From NCBI RefSeq assembly GCF_015706575.1, contig NW_024037064.1, forward strand, positions 7,541,606 to 7,605,605: 64,000 nucleotides of DNA, given 5' to 3'. Source of the DNA: Patiria miniata (taxonomy: Eukaryota > Echinodermata > Asteroidea > Valvatida > Asterinidae). A program made the translations under genes and the position numbers. The notes under the pieces are model-generated. The model was not told the origin of the DNA and searched no databases. It worked only from the letters and a program-made list of their open reading frames with translations. Positions 1-12,134 of the stretch are shown in pieces (position 1 is the stretch's first letter; every line of letters starts with the position of its first letter).

Positions 1-380
1 TAGTCAAAGCCAGATCTGATGATCCAAACGTTTGTGTAGCTTTTAAAGTTTAGAAATCTTAATTTAACATTTTTTTTCTCTTTGTAGTAAAAAAAAGGTA
101 TATTCTTGACTTGTGCTTTTGTCTGGCTACTTTAGCACTTTAGGTTAATTTGAATAACACTACCAGTTGTTTCCAGTCATTGATAAAAAATTACAACATA
201 CCAAATTTGTACATAATGTTTCTATTCAGAGATTGGTTTTGTACAGTGTAATAGAATGTACTTAGAAAGGGCAACTTTGGAGGAAAAAAAACACCTAACT
301 TGGAATCAATTCAGTGATCAACTCTTGGGGACAATCTCAAAGTATGGCTGCTATCTAATAGACCCATTCTCATTTGTTAA

Positions 381-891
381 AGGGAATATACATCATTTTC
401 AGAAATGGATGGATTTGGGGGTTAGTAATACTGTATATATTGTTACACTGACTTTTTTGACGTTTTGGGTTCGTAAATGCTATAAAAACCAAAAAAAAAA
501 CAATCATTTTCCTGTAGTCTGATTCCCTGACTCCATTTAAAATGAAACACTGCAATTTAAAGATGTTGGGGAATTGTAAGGTCAGGGAACCAGTCTAGCT
601 GGTTTGTACCCGTTCATAGGTGTGTAATCGATTGCAAACAAATAAAGACTAACTAAATATGGTCAATTGGGGCAAGTATTTGAAATAAGCCAGTTTTTTT
701 TCCAACGCTGGTCGGCCGACCATTGTTGGAAATTGATACGAAAATATCACTTTTTTTGAAAATTGACAGTATACCAGGTGCCATGATTTTACAGGATGCT
801 TTAGACTGTTATTCACTAACAGCCCAGTAAGGTATTTCAAAATAATTTGGTGGTTTTATTTTTTGATGTTTGCAAATGTTGTATTTTCCCT
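381..891 (+). mobile_element. TTAA-flanked (Kolobok-type) MITE, copy 1
   Basis: 511 bp starting AGGGAATATAC and ending TTTTCCCT, with TTAA on both sides (377-380, 892-895). A homologous copy in reverse orientation occupies 15053-15562. TTAA targets with AGGG termini resemble Kolobok elements; piggyBac is the alternative. No transposase is encoded. Confidence 0.8.
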
Positions 892-3044
892 TTAATTTCA
901 GTGGGACCTTTTAACCTCAGATTTGTTTTGTTGCTAGCAATAGATTTAGAAATGTTGGTCCAGCTTACAGGCTCAAAGGAATGAATACGGTAGAACTGAT
1001 TGTGGTTGTCTCTTCTATGTAGATATACCAAGGACTGCGCCACTTCAAACTTTAAAGCCAAGAACTGCAAAATTTGAAATTTGGTTCAAATAACTATTTC
1101 TTTTTAACATTCATTGTTACTTCACCCGTATGATGAACCTTTGCCTTTCTTAAATTCAACTTGAAATTCAGTTGTTTGAAGGGTAAAATGGTAGTAAATA
1201 TATTGTATTCCCAAACGTATTTAAACTTGTGCCCCATTTTGTTAGCTACTCACAAGTTGGTATTATTTCATGGGTAGATCTGCGTGTACAGATATTGGGG
1301 TAAGAAACATCTTAGATCTTTTCATTTCAATAGAATTAACATTACATGTACTTCGCCATAATTGTCCTTTTTTCTGAAATTTGTAACTACGATGGAAATT
1401 ATTTTCCCCGAAAAGAAATAACCAAAAGAAGAGTGTGATTTAGAAAAATAAAATCATTGTTACTACTGCATTGTTACTATACTGTAACAATAATTTTTTT
1501 TTTTTTGAATGGTCACATTTGATTCAGCAGCACCCAAAAACACGCATTTGTTCTTAGCAATTCAATAATTTCTGATATTTAAATTTTTGTTAGCTCGAAG
1601 TTTGTTGTAATTAGAATATTTCTGGTTTTGTTTCTTTAGTTTTCCCAAATAGTCAGATTGATTTTCTTCCCTTTTAGTTCTTATCATGTATACACTTTTT
1701 TGTTGATATTACATTCTTTTCTGAGTATACATGTATATATTTAAAAAAAGCTTTTTTGGCAGTAGCTGGCTTTATCATTGGCACATGCTTTAAGTCATGT
1801 GACAGAAAACAACCAATCATTAATAGTCTATGTAAATTACTGACCAACATGTCAATAAATCGTACGTCATGTAAATTTGAGTCTTGTCCATAAGCAACCT
1901 GATTTACATTGATGTGGTATGTCTACTCGCGTGTCCGATTCGGCAAATGATAAAAGGACACAACAGTTTAAAGTAGAATATTGTTTCTTGAAAATGAGGT
2001 TTGAACATTTTGTACATGTATGAATATTTTCTATACTTGACACAAACTAATCACAAATTTGACACTTAAATGATGTTCTGAAGTTCTGATCATTTAACAA
2101 TTTATTAACGAAAAATTAACAATTTTGACTTTTATTACAAAATCAGAAGACTGATACAGAACATTTGGTGTTTTTTTGATAATTCTACTGTAACCCAAAC
2201 CTTAGATTTTGTGGGATTTTGAAGGATTGGGGAAGGCCCAATCACTGTGACTTTTAATGGGACTGCGATGAAACTTGGTAGGTACAGAGAGTGTGCCATT
2301 AGGTTTCTGCACAGTGTTGGATTTTGGATCCAGGAAGTGCCTAGCCACTATAAGTTGACAGGAGACTTCGTGCATTTAATATGCAAGTTTTCAAGTATGA
2401 AGAAAGTACCACTGCATTTTCTGCACAGTAATTCAGAAATAGCAAAAAGCACTGGAAACTGAAATGACGCGATTTGATATTTCGATATCAAACCATGATT
2501 TGCTGATATTTTTTATAGGAATGCACATTTTTTTAATCAAATTAACTTTAAAAGATCAATTTTAGTACCTCAAAGACCTCAGAAAAAAAAGTAAATAAAA
2601 TCTGAGGGTTTAACATTGAAAATCATAGACTTCTTTTATAAAAACAATTTGTTTAATGTAAACAAAGTCTTGAAAACCATATTTTCCAATAGGAATTTGG
2701 AAAGAAATTTAGCCAGCTCGCATTATTGAGAAGTTAACTAAAATATAAAAGCAAAATCCACTCAAATGTCTATATGATGGAAATAAAATGTAAAATCATA
2801 ACTGTTGGTGTTATATGCGTAAAGAAGTATAGAAAAGCACCATGGCAATTTTCATGGTATGTACTTGTACTTGCATTATAGAAAGCAGTTAATTTGAACT
2901 AAATATTGCTTCGCTATTAGCAGAAAATAGTGAGCTTATCAGTCCCATAAATTTGGTACAAGCTTTTTTTATTCAAATGAAATTGGTTCACTTGTATATC
3001 TGATTGAATATTACCAGATAAAATTAAATTATAAAGATGACTTC
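892..3044. other. No gene seen
   Basis: AT-rich sequence with homopolymer A/T runs; all frames are short and without splice or domain support. Confidence 0.5.
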
Positions 3045-3048
3045 TTAA

Positions 3049-3536
3049 AGTTACAGTCCATCATTTGCAGCTATCCAAAAAGTAACTGACGTAATTATTG
3101 TTGAAAAGCATACTTGGTTGAAAGATAGTGAGGGGACTAAACTCCCTGTGAAATGATTCTTAACGGCAAGCTGTCATTTTGAAGAAATCGAAAAAAACCC
3201 TTTCCAACGCATTTAGACGCACCGTTGGAAATATTTGGCGAAGCGCGCACATGCGCTTTTGCTTTAGTTCGTTTGATCAGTGCGCAACATCGCGTAGCTG
3301 CAATCGGCTCAGTGCTAACGTGTCTCGGATGCTGAATTCAGGCTCAATTCAAAACATGATTAAAGAACTTTTGATTTGAAATCGAGATCCTAGATTGTTG
3401 TTTTTCTTGCAATATACAGCTGAAGCTGAGCTGAAACTTCATCAGGATAGTTGTTCAGCACCCTTCTTTAGATTTGAGCACTTTTGTTGCTTCAAATGAA
3501 CAAAAATGTACCAATTACAAATGATGAACTATACCT
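3049..3536 (+). mobile_element. TTAA-flanked MITE, second family
   Basis: About 23-bp inverted termini (AAAGTTACAGTCCATCATTT / AAATGATGAACTATACCTT) flanked by TTAA (3045-3048, 3537-3540). Inside are CCCTGTGAAATGATT and GCACTTTTGTTGCTTC, both recurring in other copies at 13975-14095, 19566-19951 and 54908-55290. Confidence 0.7.
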
Positions 3537-3595
3537 TTAATTTATGCTTAAGTGTAAGCTTAGCCATATTTCATGGAGCTGAAAAAATAATAAAG

Positions 3596-3990
3596 TGGTA
3601 AGCAAACTTGCGTGCTATGCAGAAAATGGCCGACAACCAGTCACATGAAATAAACAATGCACGATATTTTAGCTGGCAACCTGAGCTTTGCTAAGCACAT
3701 ATTTTTGGCGCTTAAAGAGTACCATGGACTCATTCTGACCAAACTGTTCTCAAAATGGCGCATTTGAGTATGATTCATACAATTAACTCTGACCAAATGA
3801 ATACAAAATAATACAGAGTAATTTAAGACTTTTTCTTTAATGGTGCTGCTTTGCAAGAAAATAAAGCTATTAAAAGCAATTTTTGCGCTTAGCAGAAATC
3901 AGCCGGGAACCAGTTGCATACAATAAACTGCTTGAAATTTTGGCTGGTAACCTGTTCTCACTTAGCACAATGTAGTTTCTGTGTTTAGTA
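3596..3990 (+). repeat. Diverged tandem duplication downstream of TOM70
   Basis: Two blocks (about 3596-3720 and 3870-3990) share GCAGAAA..GCC.G..AACCAGT, AATAAAC and TTTGGCTGG.AACCTG. The type is a common marine-invertebrate dispersed repeat. Confidence 0.5.
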
Positions 3991-4104
3991 GCTGTATGAA
4001 ACTTAGTAGAAAGAACATGATACATCGAAGAGAGAAAACCAGCCACTTTGCTGTTGCTACAATCTTTAGTTCTGACGCTTGAAATTGACGATTTGAATTG
4101 ACAT

Positions 4105-7100
4105 CTACAAGATGGGCGAGGGCGGTGTTATGTTGTACTTGGTGGTCACGTTGCGCTGCGCTTCCGCTGCCACGCTAAGCGAGAAGAGATGAGACATTTC
4201 CATCTCGGTTCGCGCTAAGTCGATCGCTTTCTCAAAGTAGCTCTTAGCAGCTGACATGTTGCCTCTGAAAAAATAAAAGAAAAAAACGACATTCAAAACT
4301 CAGTGTGTGATAATCACGCAAGAATGTCAAAACTTTGATTGGAAAAGCAAGGTATAAATAACTCGTTCAGTCTCCACTATTTAACTTAAAAATGATGTTC
4401 AGCAAAACAGTTGAGGGACAATTGGAACTACAAATGCGCATAATGTTCACACCTAATAGTAAAACATCAAATGCAAATTGAATAACTGAAATCGCTAACT
4501 ACGCGATGCAAAATCGTCGTCTTAATATTAGTGGGACCAATCAGGATATTGAAAGCCTTCCCAGGGTCTAGTAATGATGTTGCAAATGCAGCATACCTTG
4601 GGAACAAGGTTGGCACTGTACGATTAAAAGCTGCCATTTTGTCATTTCTGTATGATTACCTTTGCACTTCTATTGTTCCGAGTGTCTCGTAAGCAAAGTC
4701 ACATTTGCTGTCTATTTCCAGCGCTTTCTGGATCATGGCGATCGCGCCGTCTGCGTCTTTCTTCCAACTTAGATGTAGAAGTCTGTCGGAAAAAGAAACA
4801 AATTACCTAAGTAGAAAAAAATGTCGAGGAATCTTTCTGAAACCTCGCGATTTGCTCTACTGTACAGAAACCTAATGGTAGACTCTTTGTACATACCAAG
4901 TTTCAAGTAACATTATCCCTAACCCTGCAAGAAGCAACACAGTGCATCAGGTGGAAAAGTCTGGTGCACTTCTGGAGTTAGCGGTTGAGAACACCGGACT
5001 CATGTTCTGGTGTTTCAGAGGCAACAGTGGCTCAGGTTCGAGCCCACCGGCGGATACTTGTGCCCTTAAGCAAGGCACTTAACCATTATTGCTTCGTCCT
5101 TCGGATGGGACGTAAAGCCGTAGGTCCCGTGTGTTGTGTAATGCAATGCACGTAAAAGAACCCAGTGACACATCGCTAAGAGAAGGGGTTTGCCCTGGTG
5201 TTTCTGGCCTCCTGTATAAACTCCCACGCGGAGTATTTAGGAGATAAACCAACCAATAACTTCAATGCATTCAGCTACCAACACCAGTGAATAAACAGCC
5301 ACTTCGGAGAGATTATACACAAGTAGCCGTTATGAACAGCGTCACCTAGTGCCAGATCGTGTCCAAGCCTCAAAATTCATTTCATTTTCCAGTCAGCATG
5401 ATCAATGGTAATTTTTTAAGGTGTTTATGACAATAGTTTGTTTTTGCTCAAAGATAAATTTTTTGGTCAAACATCAGTTTGGATTTCAAATTATTCACAT
5501 CTGTATGAAATTTATGAATTGCTGGTCTAGTTACGGACTCACCCTCTATGGACATAAGCTGTCGGGTTGTCCGGCTCCAGAGCAATCGCTTTCTGAAAGT
5601 ACTCATCTGCAACATGGAACTGGCCCTGGTCGCTCTGAGCCTAAACAAAGTACAACACAAGAGGGCAGTATTCATTAGACCATGTCAGAGCCATATACGG
5701 AGAGTTGTGACATAAGGGGCACCGATTTCAAATGCCATTATAAAAGTGTTGACCTTGCAGAAATTACTATACAAATTTTCAGCACCTAATGGAAATATTA
5801 TTTCCCTTTTTGCCGTTTCAACTTCATTTGCTCGCATTAGATTGAACCATTTACTTTCAGGAGATACACAAAGCAGATTTACACACACATTATTAGAATT
5901 AGTATTAGTGATATGGTAACCAAATCTGCATTCTGCAATAAAAACGAAGATTGAAACTTTTGCTCGCACAGAATTGGCGCATACAAAACATCTTAAAACA
6001 TCAAAATTTAGCATTTACTTCAAAACAAGAATTATTCCTGGATTTCGTTGGCAGCCCCTATCATTTTACACGTGTGGTGAACTGTTTTATCTCCCAAAAG
6101 TAAATTGTTGAACGTGATGCGCGCATGCGTAGTTCTTTCAAAATAGCGAAATGGCATATTATGTTATACCTGAATCTTCTTAATCCTTGGTTTATTTTCT
6201 CATACTCTGAATCCCTTATCCACTTTAGCTACTGACCTGTGCATACAGAGCGAAGGCCTCAGCGCATGTTGGGAATTTCTTGGTGCTATTCTCCAGTTCC
6301 TGCATTGCCGTGTGTAGCTGCATAGGACTCTGGTGAACAAGCGCGAGGCGGTACTTAGCGTAGCTGTACTGAGCATGTGCGAGGGCAAAGTTGCTGTTCA
6401 GCTTGTTGCATTTCTCAAAATCCTGCGCTGCGTCGTCGATCCGGTCCAAAAGAAGATTCAACTGTTTGACCAAAAAAAGGTAAGAATTTACTTTTAACTT
6501 GTACCCAGGTTTGACTGGTTCCAAACCTCTTTCTCAATGTCTTGGATATGGCCGAGGGAATGGGAACCCGCCTGGACTGGTTCCCAACTCTTTCTCAAGC
6601 CATTATGTAATGGAAAGACAAGGATTTGTTAAAGTAAATGAATGAAAACTGCTTGTGAACCAGTGAAATGTAAGAACCATTGGCTTGTCTTTGTTGCCAG
6701 GCTGTACAGCGCCCTCATTAGTTCATGACAATAATCTATTTAGCTGGCCTACATGGTGGTAGATATCTGCATTATCCCCTATCAGAGGCAATAGTATATT
6801 ATATTATATTTACCCGTGCTCTGTGACAACAGGTATCTGCATCATCGCCCTCATTAGTTCATACACAAAGGCAATAGCAATCTATTTACCTGGCCTCTGT
6901 GATGGTAGATATCTGCATTATTTCCCTCTATTGTCCATGCATGAAGGCAATAGCATTCTATTTACCTTACCTCGATGATGGTAGATATCTGCATTATGCC
7001 CCCTATTTTCCATACATGGAGGCAATAGCATTCTATTTACCTTACCTCTCTTGAGGTGGATATCTGCATTATTTCCCTCTATTGTCCATGCATGGAGGCA

Positions 7101-10100
7101 ATAGCAATCTATTTACCTGGCCTCTGTGATGGTAGATATCTGCATTGTCAGGATCGATTCTCACGGCCGTAGCGAAGTCATTCATTGCGTCGCTTGAGTT
7201 GCCCTCTTGCATATGCATGCTGCCACGCTTGATCAAAGCGTTGGCACGCAGCTAAAAGAAAAATAAAACAAAAGTTGGAAAACACAGCGCAACTGTAATT
7301 TGTGGGCAAAAAGGGGTAGATTTTTGAGGCCTTGGTAAGTTTCAAACCAAAAATACCATGGGAATTAGAGTTAGCATTTCCACTGTAAAGAAATATTATT
7401 TATGCTCACTTTTTTACTGCTTTCGTCCATTCCAATAAGTCGATCCAGATCAGGTCTGGCCTCAGCTGCTTGGCCCATCAAGAGATAGAATGTCGCCCTC
7501 ATGAGAAGAGCTTCGGCCAACTTGTCTCCATCCGTGTTAATCTCCTCGTCACATGCTTCGATCACTCCGTTGTAATCGCCGTTGGTAAAGAGACGATGTG
7601 CCTTGCGGTAGCCTGTGTTTCTGTTCGTGATACAAGAATGCCACTTTCTCAATTTCCTTTTAGTCTTGACATACAGATTTTCCTACAAATTTATGTTTTC
7701 CGGTCAATGTACATTTGACTCTCCAAACTCTCACATTTTAATCGCTCCGAAGATGTTACCTGTTCTTGTATACTTGTATCTAGGGCACGTCTCCAGGGTA
7801 TACAAACAACCAAGTGTGACCCTTGACCTTACCCAACATCCCCTGCTCCTTCATCATTATAGTCATTGCTTGATCTGGAGATTCCATCATCAGAGAAAGA
7901 CGAGAAGTAGGATCGGATAAACTGTCCAGAAGGCAGGCTAGGAACTCGCTCCTTAACGCAAAACAAAGCAAATTCAGCATTAGTATAAGGCTAAGGGCAA
8001 CATTAATTACAAATTAATTTTTAGTAGTTGCTACGCACAGATATATTTAATCAGCACAAAACCAGTTGTTTTGTTGAATTGGTCTCCGTCCAGGATCATG
8101 GAACGTTCATTGACAGTTCTGTATTTGTTTGGTGTTTTATGATTTAAAATTTTGCAACCATAAAACTTTTAAGACCATTTTTTTGCCCAGCAGTGAAAAC
8201 TGATGATATTTTTTCCATCATGAATAGGAATTTTCAGCAGTGCCACAATCACTTCACAAATTAAAATGTGTATGTTTTTTGGAGATTTTTATGAACAAAC
8301 TTCTATTTTCAGTTGTACAAAGGATTGTTACAAAATACATATGTCATGTCGAGCATGAAAGATCATTTGTCATGTGTTTTGGTTTGTATTTGTTTTCTTT
8401 GGGAGTGGGTTCTTAAAGCCCATGAATCCCATTACAGGTCTGGTACCTTGTATCGTTGCTGTGCTTTCTCTTTGCCTAATTCTTTCAGCATCTTGTCCGC
8501 CAGCAGCATGCTTTGGTTGTGGGAGAAGTTCTCCAAGATACAAACGGCAGTCGTATCTAAAACGAACAAATTTCATCAACAACAAAAACCGGTAAACATC
8601 CCTGTTTAAACAGCCACAGACAGTCAAAACTTATACCTTTGTTGTGCCTTATACACAGGCAAGGGCGGATCAAGAGCACAATTTTTTTTTGGGGGGGGGG
8701 GGCAAAACAAAATTTGGTCCACAAAAAGTGTGTCCAAAAAAATTACGGCGTGGGGTTCGGGGCCCGCTTAAGTGCCCCGAAACTTGTTTGGATTCTAGAT
8801 GCTCTGTGGTGCGATCTGAGGCAATTTCTGACCACTTTAACCAATGTTTTTTGAGGAAAAGATGGTGGTGTACTCATTGCCTGCCTTTATTGCGAAGTCA
8901 TCTAAAAAAAAAAATTTGCTTTGTTTTTTGGGGGCCATGGCCCCCTTTGGCCCCCCTTGGATCCGCCCTTGTACACAGGTTAGTGTTTCCCTTACCTTCT
9001 AAACATGCCATCTTTTGGTTCATATTCTCAAACGCTTTGGCTCGTCTGAACAGCGCTTTGACGTAGCGTGCATTCAGCTCCAGCGCTTTTGTACAGTCAG
9101 TCACGACCTGTGCATAATTTTTCTGTAAAAAAGAAGAAAATTATTCTTTTTTTTTTCAAAAAAACTTGTAGTTACTTACAACTTTCTTAGAATATGAAGA
9201 TTTGTGTGAAATCTTTGCAATCCATCACAAAGAACAAAGTTCATTTTGCACACTGCTGAGTTAAAACGGAAACAATAGCAAAATGCCAACTTTTGAAACT
9301 TCCAAGATTCCTCAGAATTAATCCTAATAATCCAATATATTGGTCTCAATGTTGGATTTTGGTGGATTTTGAACAAAAATACCTGAAAAATATCTGCCTG
9401 AATCTTCCAAAATCTACTATTTTGCAGGAACACAACAGCATATTTTCATGGGGCATCAGTGCCAATGTAAAGTAATAGTGGCTGGGCCCTTCCTTCCCCA
9501 ATCCTACAAAATCCTCCACTGTGCAAATGGCTCACTCTAAATTTTGAAATTCTTCAACTTCTTACAAAACCTCCTGTAGGATTTTAAAGGATCAAGGACT
9601 GAAGGAGTGTTAGTGTTTCGTACCAATTGCTCATGTGCTGCAGCTCTATTCTGATAGAAAGTGGATAGGTCTTTAGTCTTGTCGAGTGGGACCAGCTCTA
9701 TTGCCTCGTTGTAGCATGCGATGGCTTGCTCGTATCTCCCCGCTTTGAAGTATTTGTTGCCTTTATTCTTACTTCCTTGAGCTTTCTCTTCAGGGGTCTG
9801 GAAATAAAAGTAATATGAAAATATTAGACCTATGAAAATATTGGACCTAGGCCTACCAAACCAATTGGCGACATGATATATGTATTGTCATGGATGGAGG
9901 GCAGGGTTTTGATTTTTTGTTTTGAGGGAAATTTGGGGGTAAAATGATGACAAAAGGCGACCCGAAAATAACGATGGCATCAGCGGATCACCGCGCGATG
10001 TACTGACTGTGAGCACGGCACGCATGGCGCGCTGAATCACAAGGCACAAATCACGCAGGAAAATCGTAAATTCTACCCAGAATTTGTTCAAAATTGCAAA

Positions 10101-10633
10101 ACGGGTGTCATTAGAATTGAGAAAAGTCTGCGTTTGTAAAACTAAATTTTAAAAGGCATGAAAGGTGCAATAACATTAAAAACATTTTTGACTTGAATTT
10201 AATCAAAACAAAACAGGGGCCCTACACTTCACGATCGGCACAATACGTGGGGTAAATGTTACTCTTCACAGTGTAGTGCAGAACAAACCTTGTTCCTGGT
10301 CAACCCCTCCCCTCCACCTCCCAAACTCCGCCCACCTCCCAAACTCCGCCCACCTCCCAAACCCCGCCCACCATCCACCAATGCACACCGCACGTTCATT
10401 ACCCGTTCGTCTGCTGCAGCGGCATGAGCGGTAGGTTCGCCCTGTTTCGCTTTTCCCTTCGTCTGCGTTTTTCCTCCTTTTTCACCGCTCGACAGATCAG
10501 ATCTTCTCCTGCTGTAGTAGAAGGCGCCCACAGCAACACCGATGGCGATCGGAGCTCCGATCGCCAAAGCAATTTTCCAGGATTTGGGTAAAGAACTGCC
10601 GACATCGGCGCTTGCTTCCCCACTGTCGGCCAT
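4105..10633 (-). CDS. TOMM70: Mitochondrial import receptor TOM70, 11 exons, complete
   Basis: TOM70 is the outer-mitochondrial-membrane receptor that accepts Hsp70/Hsp90-bound preproteins, such as metabolite carriers, and passes them to the TOM pore. Coding exons on the minus strand, 5' to 3': 10633-10403, 9797-9624, 9122-8996, 8556-8447, 7951-7833, 7620-7410, 7251-7117, 6461-6237, 5640-5543, 4782-4660 and 4264-4105 (stop TAG). Each is bounded by AG/GT and phases agree, giving 1713 nt or 570 aa, close to the roughly 600 aa usual for the family. Residues 21-40 form a single N-terminal membrane anchor followed by RRR. A basic linker leads to the clamp TPRs (GNKYFKAGRYEQAI; NRAAA; ALFRRAKAFE) and then the C-terminal TPRs (ATFYLLMGQAAEA; DIYHHRGQ; CAEAFALYAQ). 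An in-frame ATG lies upstream at 10687; 10633 was chosen because it directly precedes the anchor, as in known TOM70s. The family was recognised from memory of the protein; no search was run. Confidence 0.97.
4960..5240 (+). mobile_element. tRNA-derived SINE in TOM70 intron 9
   Basis: The A box lies in AGTTAGCGGTTGAGA (about 4976-4990) and the B box is GGTTCGAGCCC (about 5036-5045), spaced as in a tRNA promoter. A long body follows (GGCACTTAACCATTATTGC; GGGACGTAAAGCCGTAGGTC). The 3' boundary is approximate. Confidence 0.7.
6735..7165 (-). repeat. About 75-bp tandem array copying the TOM70 exon 7 end and splice donor
   Basis: The string TCTATTTACC recurs at 6881, 6957, 7032 and 7108, with diverged copies near 6735 and 6805 (spacing 70-76). 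Each unit holds the last ~30 bases of exon 7 (reading GATATCTACCATCACAGAGG on the minus strand), its donor GTAAAT and ~45 bases of intron. The copy at 7108-7160 is the real exon boundary; the others lie inside the intron. Confidence 0.85.
8660..8971 (+). mobile_element. hAT-like MITE in TOM70 intron 3, 8-bp TSD
   Basis: 312 bp with terminal inverted repeats CAAGGGCGGATC / GGATCCGCCCTTG, flanked by perfect 8-bp duplications TACACAGG (8652-8659 and 8972-8979). Terminal CA(A/G)GG and an 8-bp TSD fit the hAT superfamily. There is no transposase; open frames inside are incidental. A related copy is at 59000-59502. Confidence 0.88.
10315..10372 (-). repeat. 18-bp minisatellite of GC boxes in TOM70 intron 1
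   Basis: Three tandem 18-bp units, each with CCGCCC (GGGCGG on the transcribed strand) at 10328, 10346 and 10364. They lie within 90 bases of the first-exon donor (10402). GGGCGG is the Sp1/KLF core, so the array could act as an intronic enhancer. Confidence 0.7.
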
Positions 10634-10900
10634 GTTGAAATTAAGCGGAGCATAGCATGGGGTAAAATCGCGCGAGATTTCATGCACGACGTGAACATGG
10701 ACTCCCTAGCTGGGAATAATTTGAATTAAACTCCTGGTCTGCCTAGTCTTCATTCAAGGTCGCATTTAGTTGTAATCCGTAGCGGAAATTTAAAATGCGT
10801 TATGACTAGTACCAGGAACGGGGTTTTCAGATCTCGTTTTGTGTTTTTTTTGAAGCGGGAAGGGTTAGCCAAATAACGAAAAAGAAATTATAAAAGAGGA
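10634..10900 (-). promoter_or_regulatory. TOM70 5' UTR and promoter region
   Basis: CpG-containing sequence (AAATCGCGCGAG; CACGACGTG) directly upstream of the TOM70 start. No TATA box is obvious, as expected for a housekeeping gene. Confidence 0.4.
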
Positions 10901-11369
10901 GTTAATTGAGAAATTTCAGTCCTACCTCATCTGTATAGCCGTGAAGAAATTCCACTTTAGTTTGATACCTTTAATTGATTGGTCAGGACAAATAGACAAA
11001 AAGGACACAATACAAAAAAAATATTTTTCCCATCAACAGTGTCTTGTGTCAAAACGGAGAAAACATGGCAATGGGCTGCACTCCCACTCCAAACAGAACT
11101 GTTGCCTCACTTTTGCACAGAACCGACTGTGGTCTTTTCGTGTGCAGGTACAGGACGACAAAAATGACTAATTTTACCTAATTGGCCTTTTTTTCAGCAA
11201 CCCAAAGTGCTATTTTCATGATTTTTTTAGTATTTGTAAGAAAAAGCTCTCAGCTTTAATCTGATACCAAAAATATAAAAATCCAGCGATCCTTTTTTAA
11301 GCTGTACACTTTTTTTCGAGCTGTATACTCCCCAGGGAGCTGAGATGGTATATTGGATGTTTAATTGGC

Positions 11370-11460
11370 CCAATGATCAGGGGTAATAATAATGTAAAGC
11401 GCTTTGATCCTTGTTAAAGCACTATATATAAGAACCCGTTATTATTATTAAAAGGCAAAT
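11370..11460 (+). repeat. LINE/SINE 3'-tail-like segment
   Basis: AATGTAAAGCGCTTTGATCC ... GCACTATATATAAGAACCCG followed by ATT trinucleotides, a phrase common at 3' ends of invertebrate retroposons. A similar ATAATAATGG segment lies near 39265. Confidence 0.4.
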
Positions 11461-12134
11461 GTGGGGTTGGATTTTTTGGGGTCACCCTGTATAATTGAAC
11501 AGAATTAACAACCACTGATTGTATATTTTTTGTTCGTGCTTAACACACTAATTTGTTTTGATTAAACATTAATTGTTTGACTATTTCTCTTAATAGTCAA
11601 ATGGCTTTTGCTATTTATCACGATCAATAGACGATGTTTCAATTCCATACGACAGGTAGCCTATGGCCGATTGTGACCACTATTTTTGTAGCGCCCTCTT
11701 TAAGGAGAATTTTAGTTGGCTTTAATTCGACTTTTTTACGCTTAAACTAATTTTGTAATGGATTATATTATTCTTTCGGCACTCCGGCCTTGTCTGGAAA
11801 ACGAGTGTATTTTTTGGGGGGGGGGGGGTTTCTTCCAGAAAGTTGACTTTAATTCAAATTGTATGTTTCGCGCTAAAACACACTACTTTTAATCATGTTG
11901 ACGATTTCTCTCCAACAGGTATTCCCTGAGTTAATGTCCGAACAACGAGTTAGTATTTCTTCCTTGAAAGTTGACATTCTTATATTCATTATTAAAAGTC
12001 TTCTTTTCCGTAACTGAAGTGCCAAACATCCACCCCACCGTTAATTGAGAAGGGCGCCCTCGGAAAGTAAGATCTCTACGTCCAATTAGAGAGGGCGCCC
12101 GTCAAGTTTCGATTTCTAAATTTACATGCGTGTG

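Noticed and set aside
10259..10402. Extension of TOM70 exon 1 beyond the donor
   Set aside because: The continuation is a Gly/Arg-rich reading of the GC-box minisatellite; the GTAATG donor joins in phase to the TPR-coding exon at 9797.
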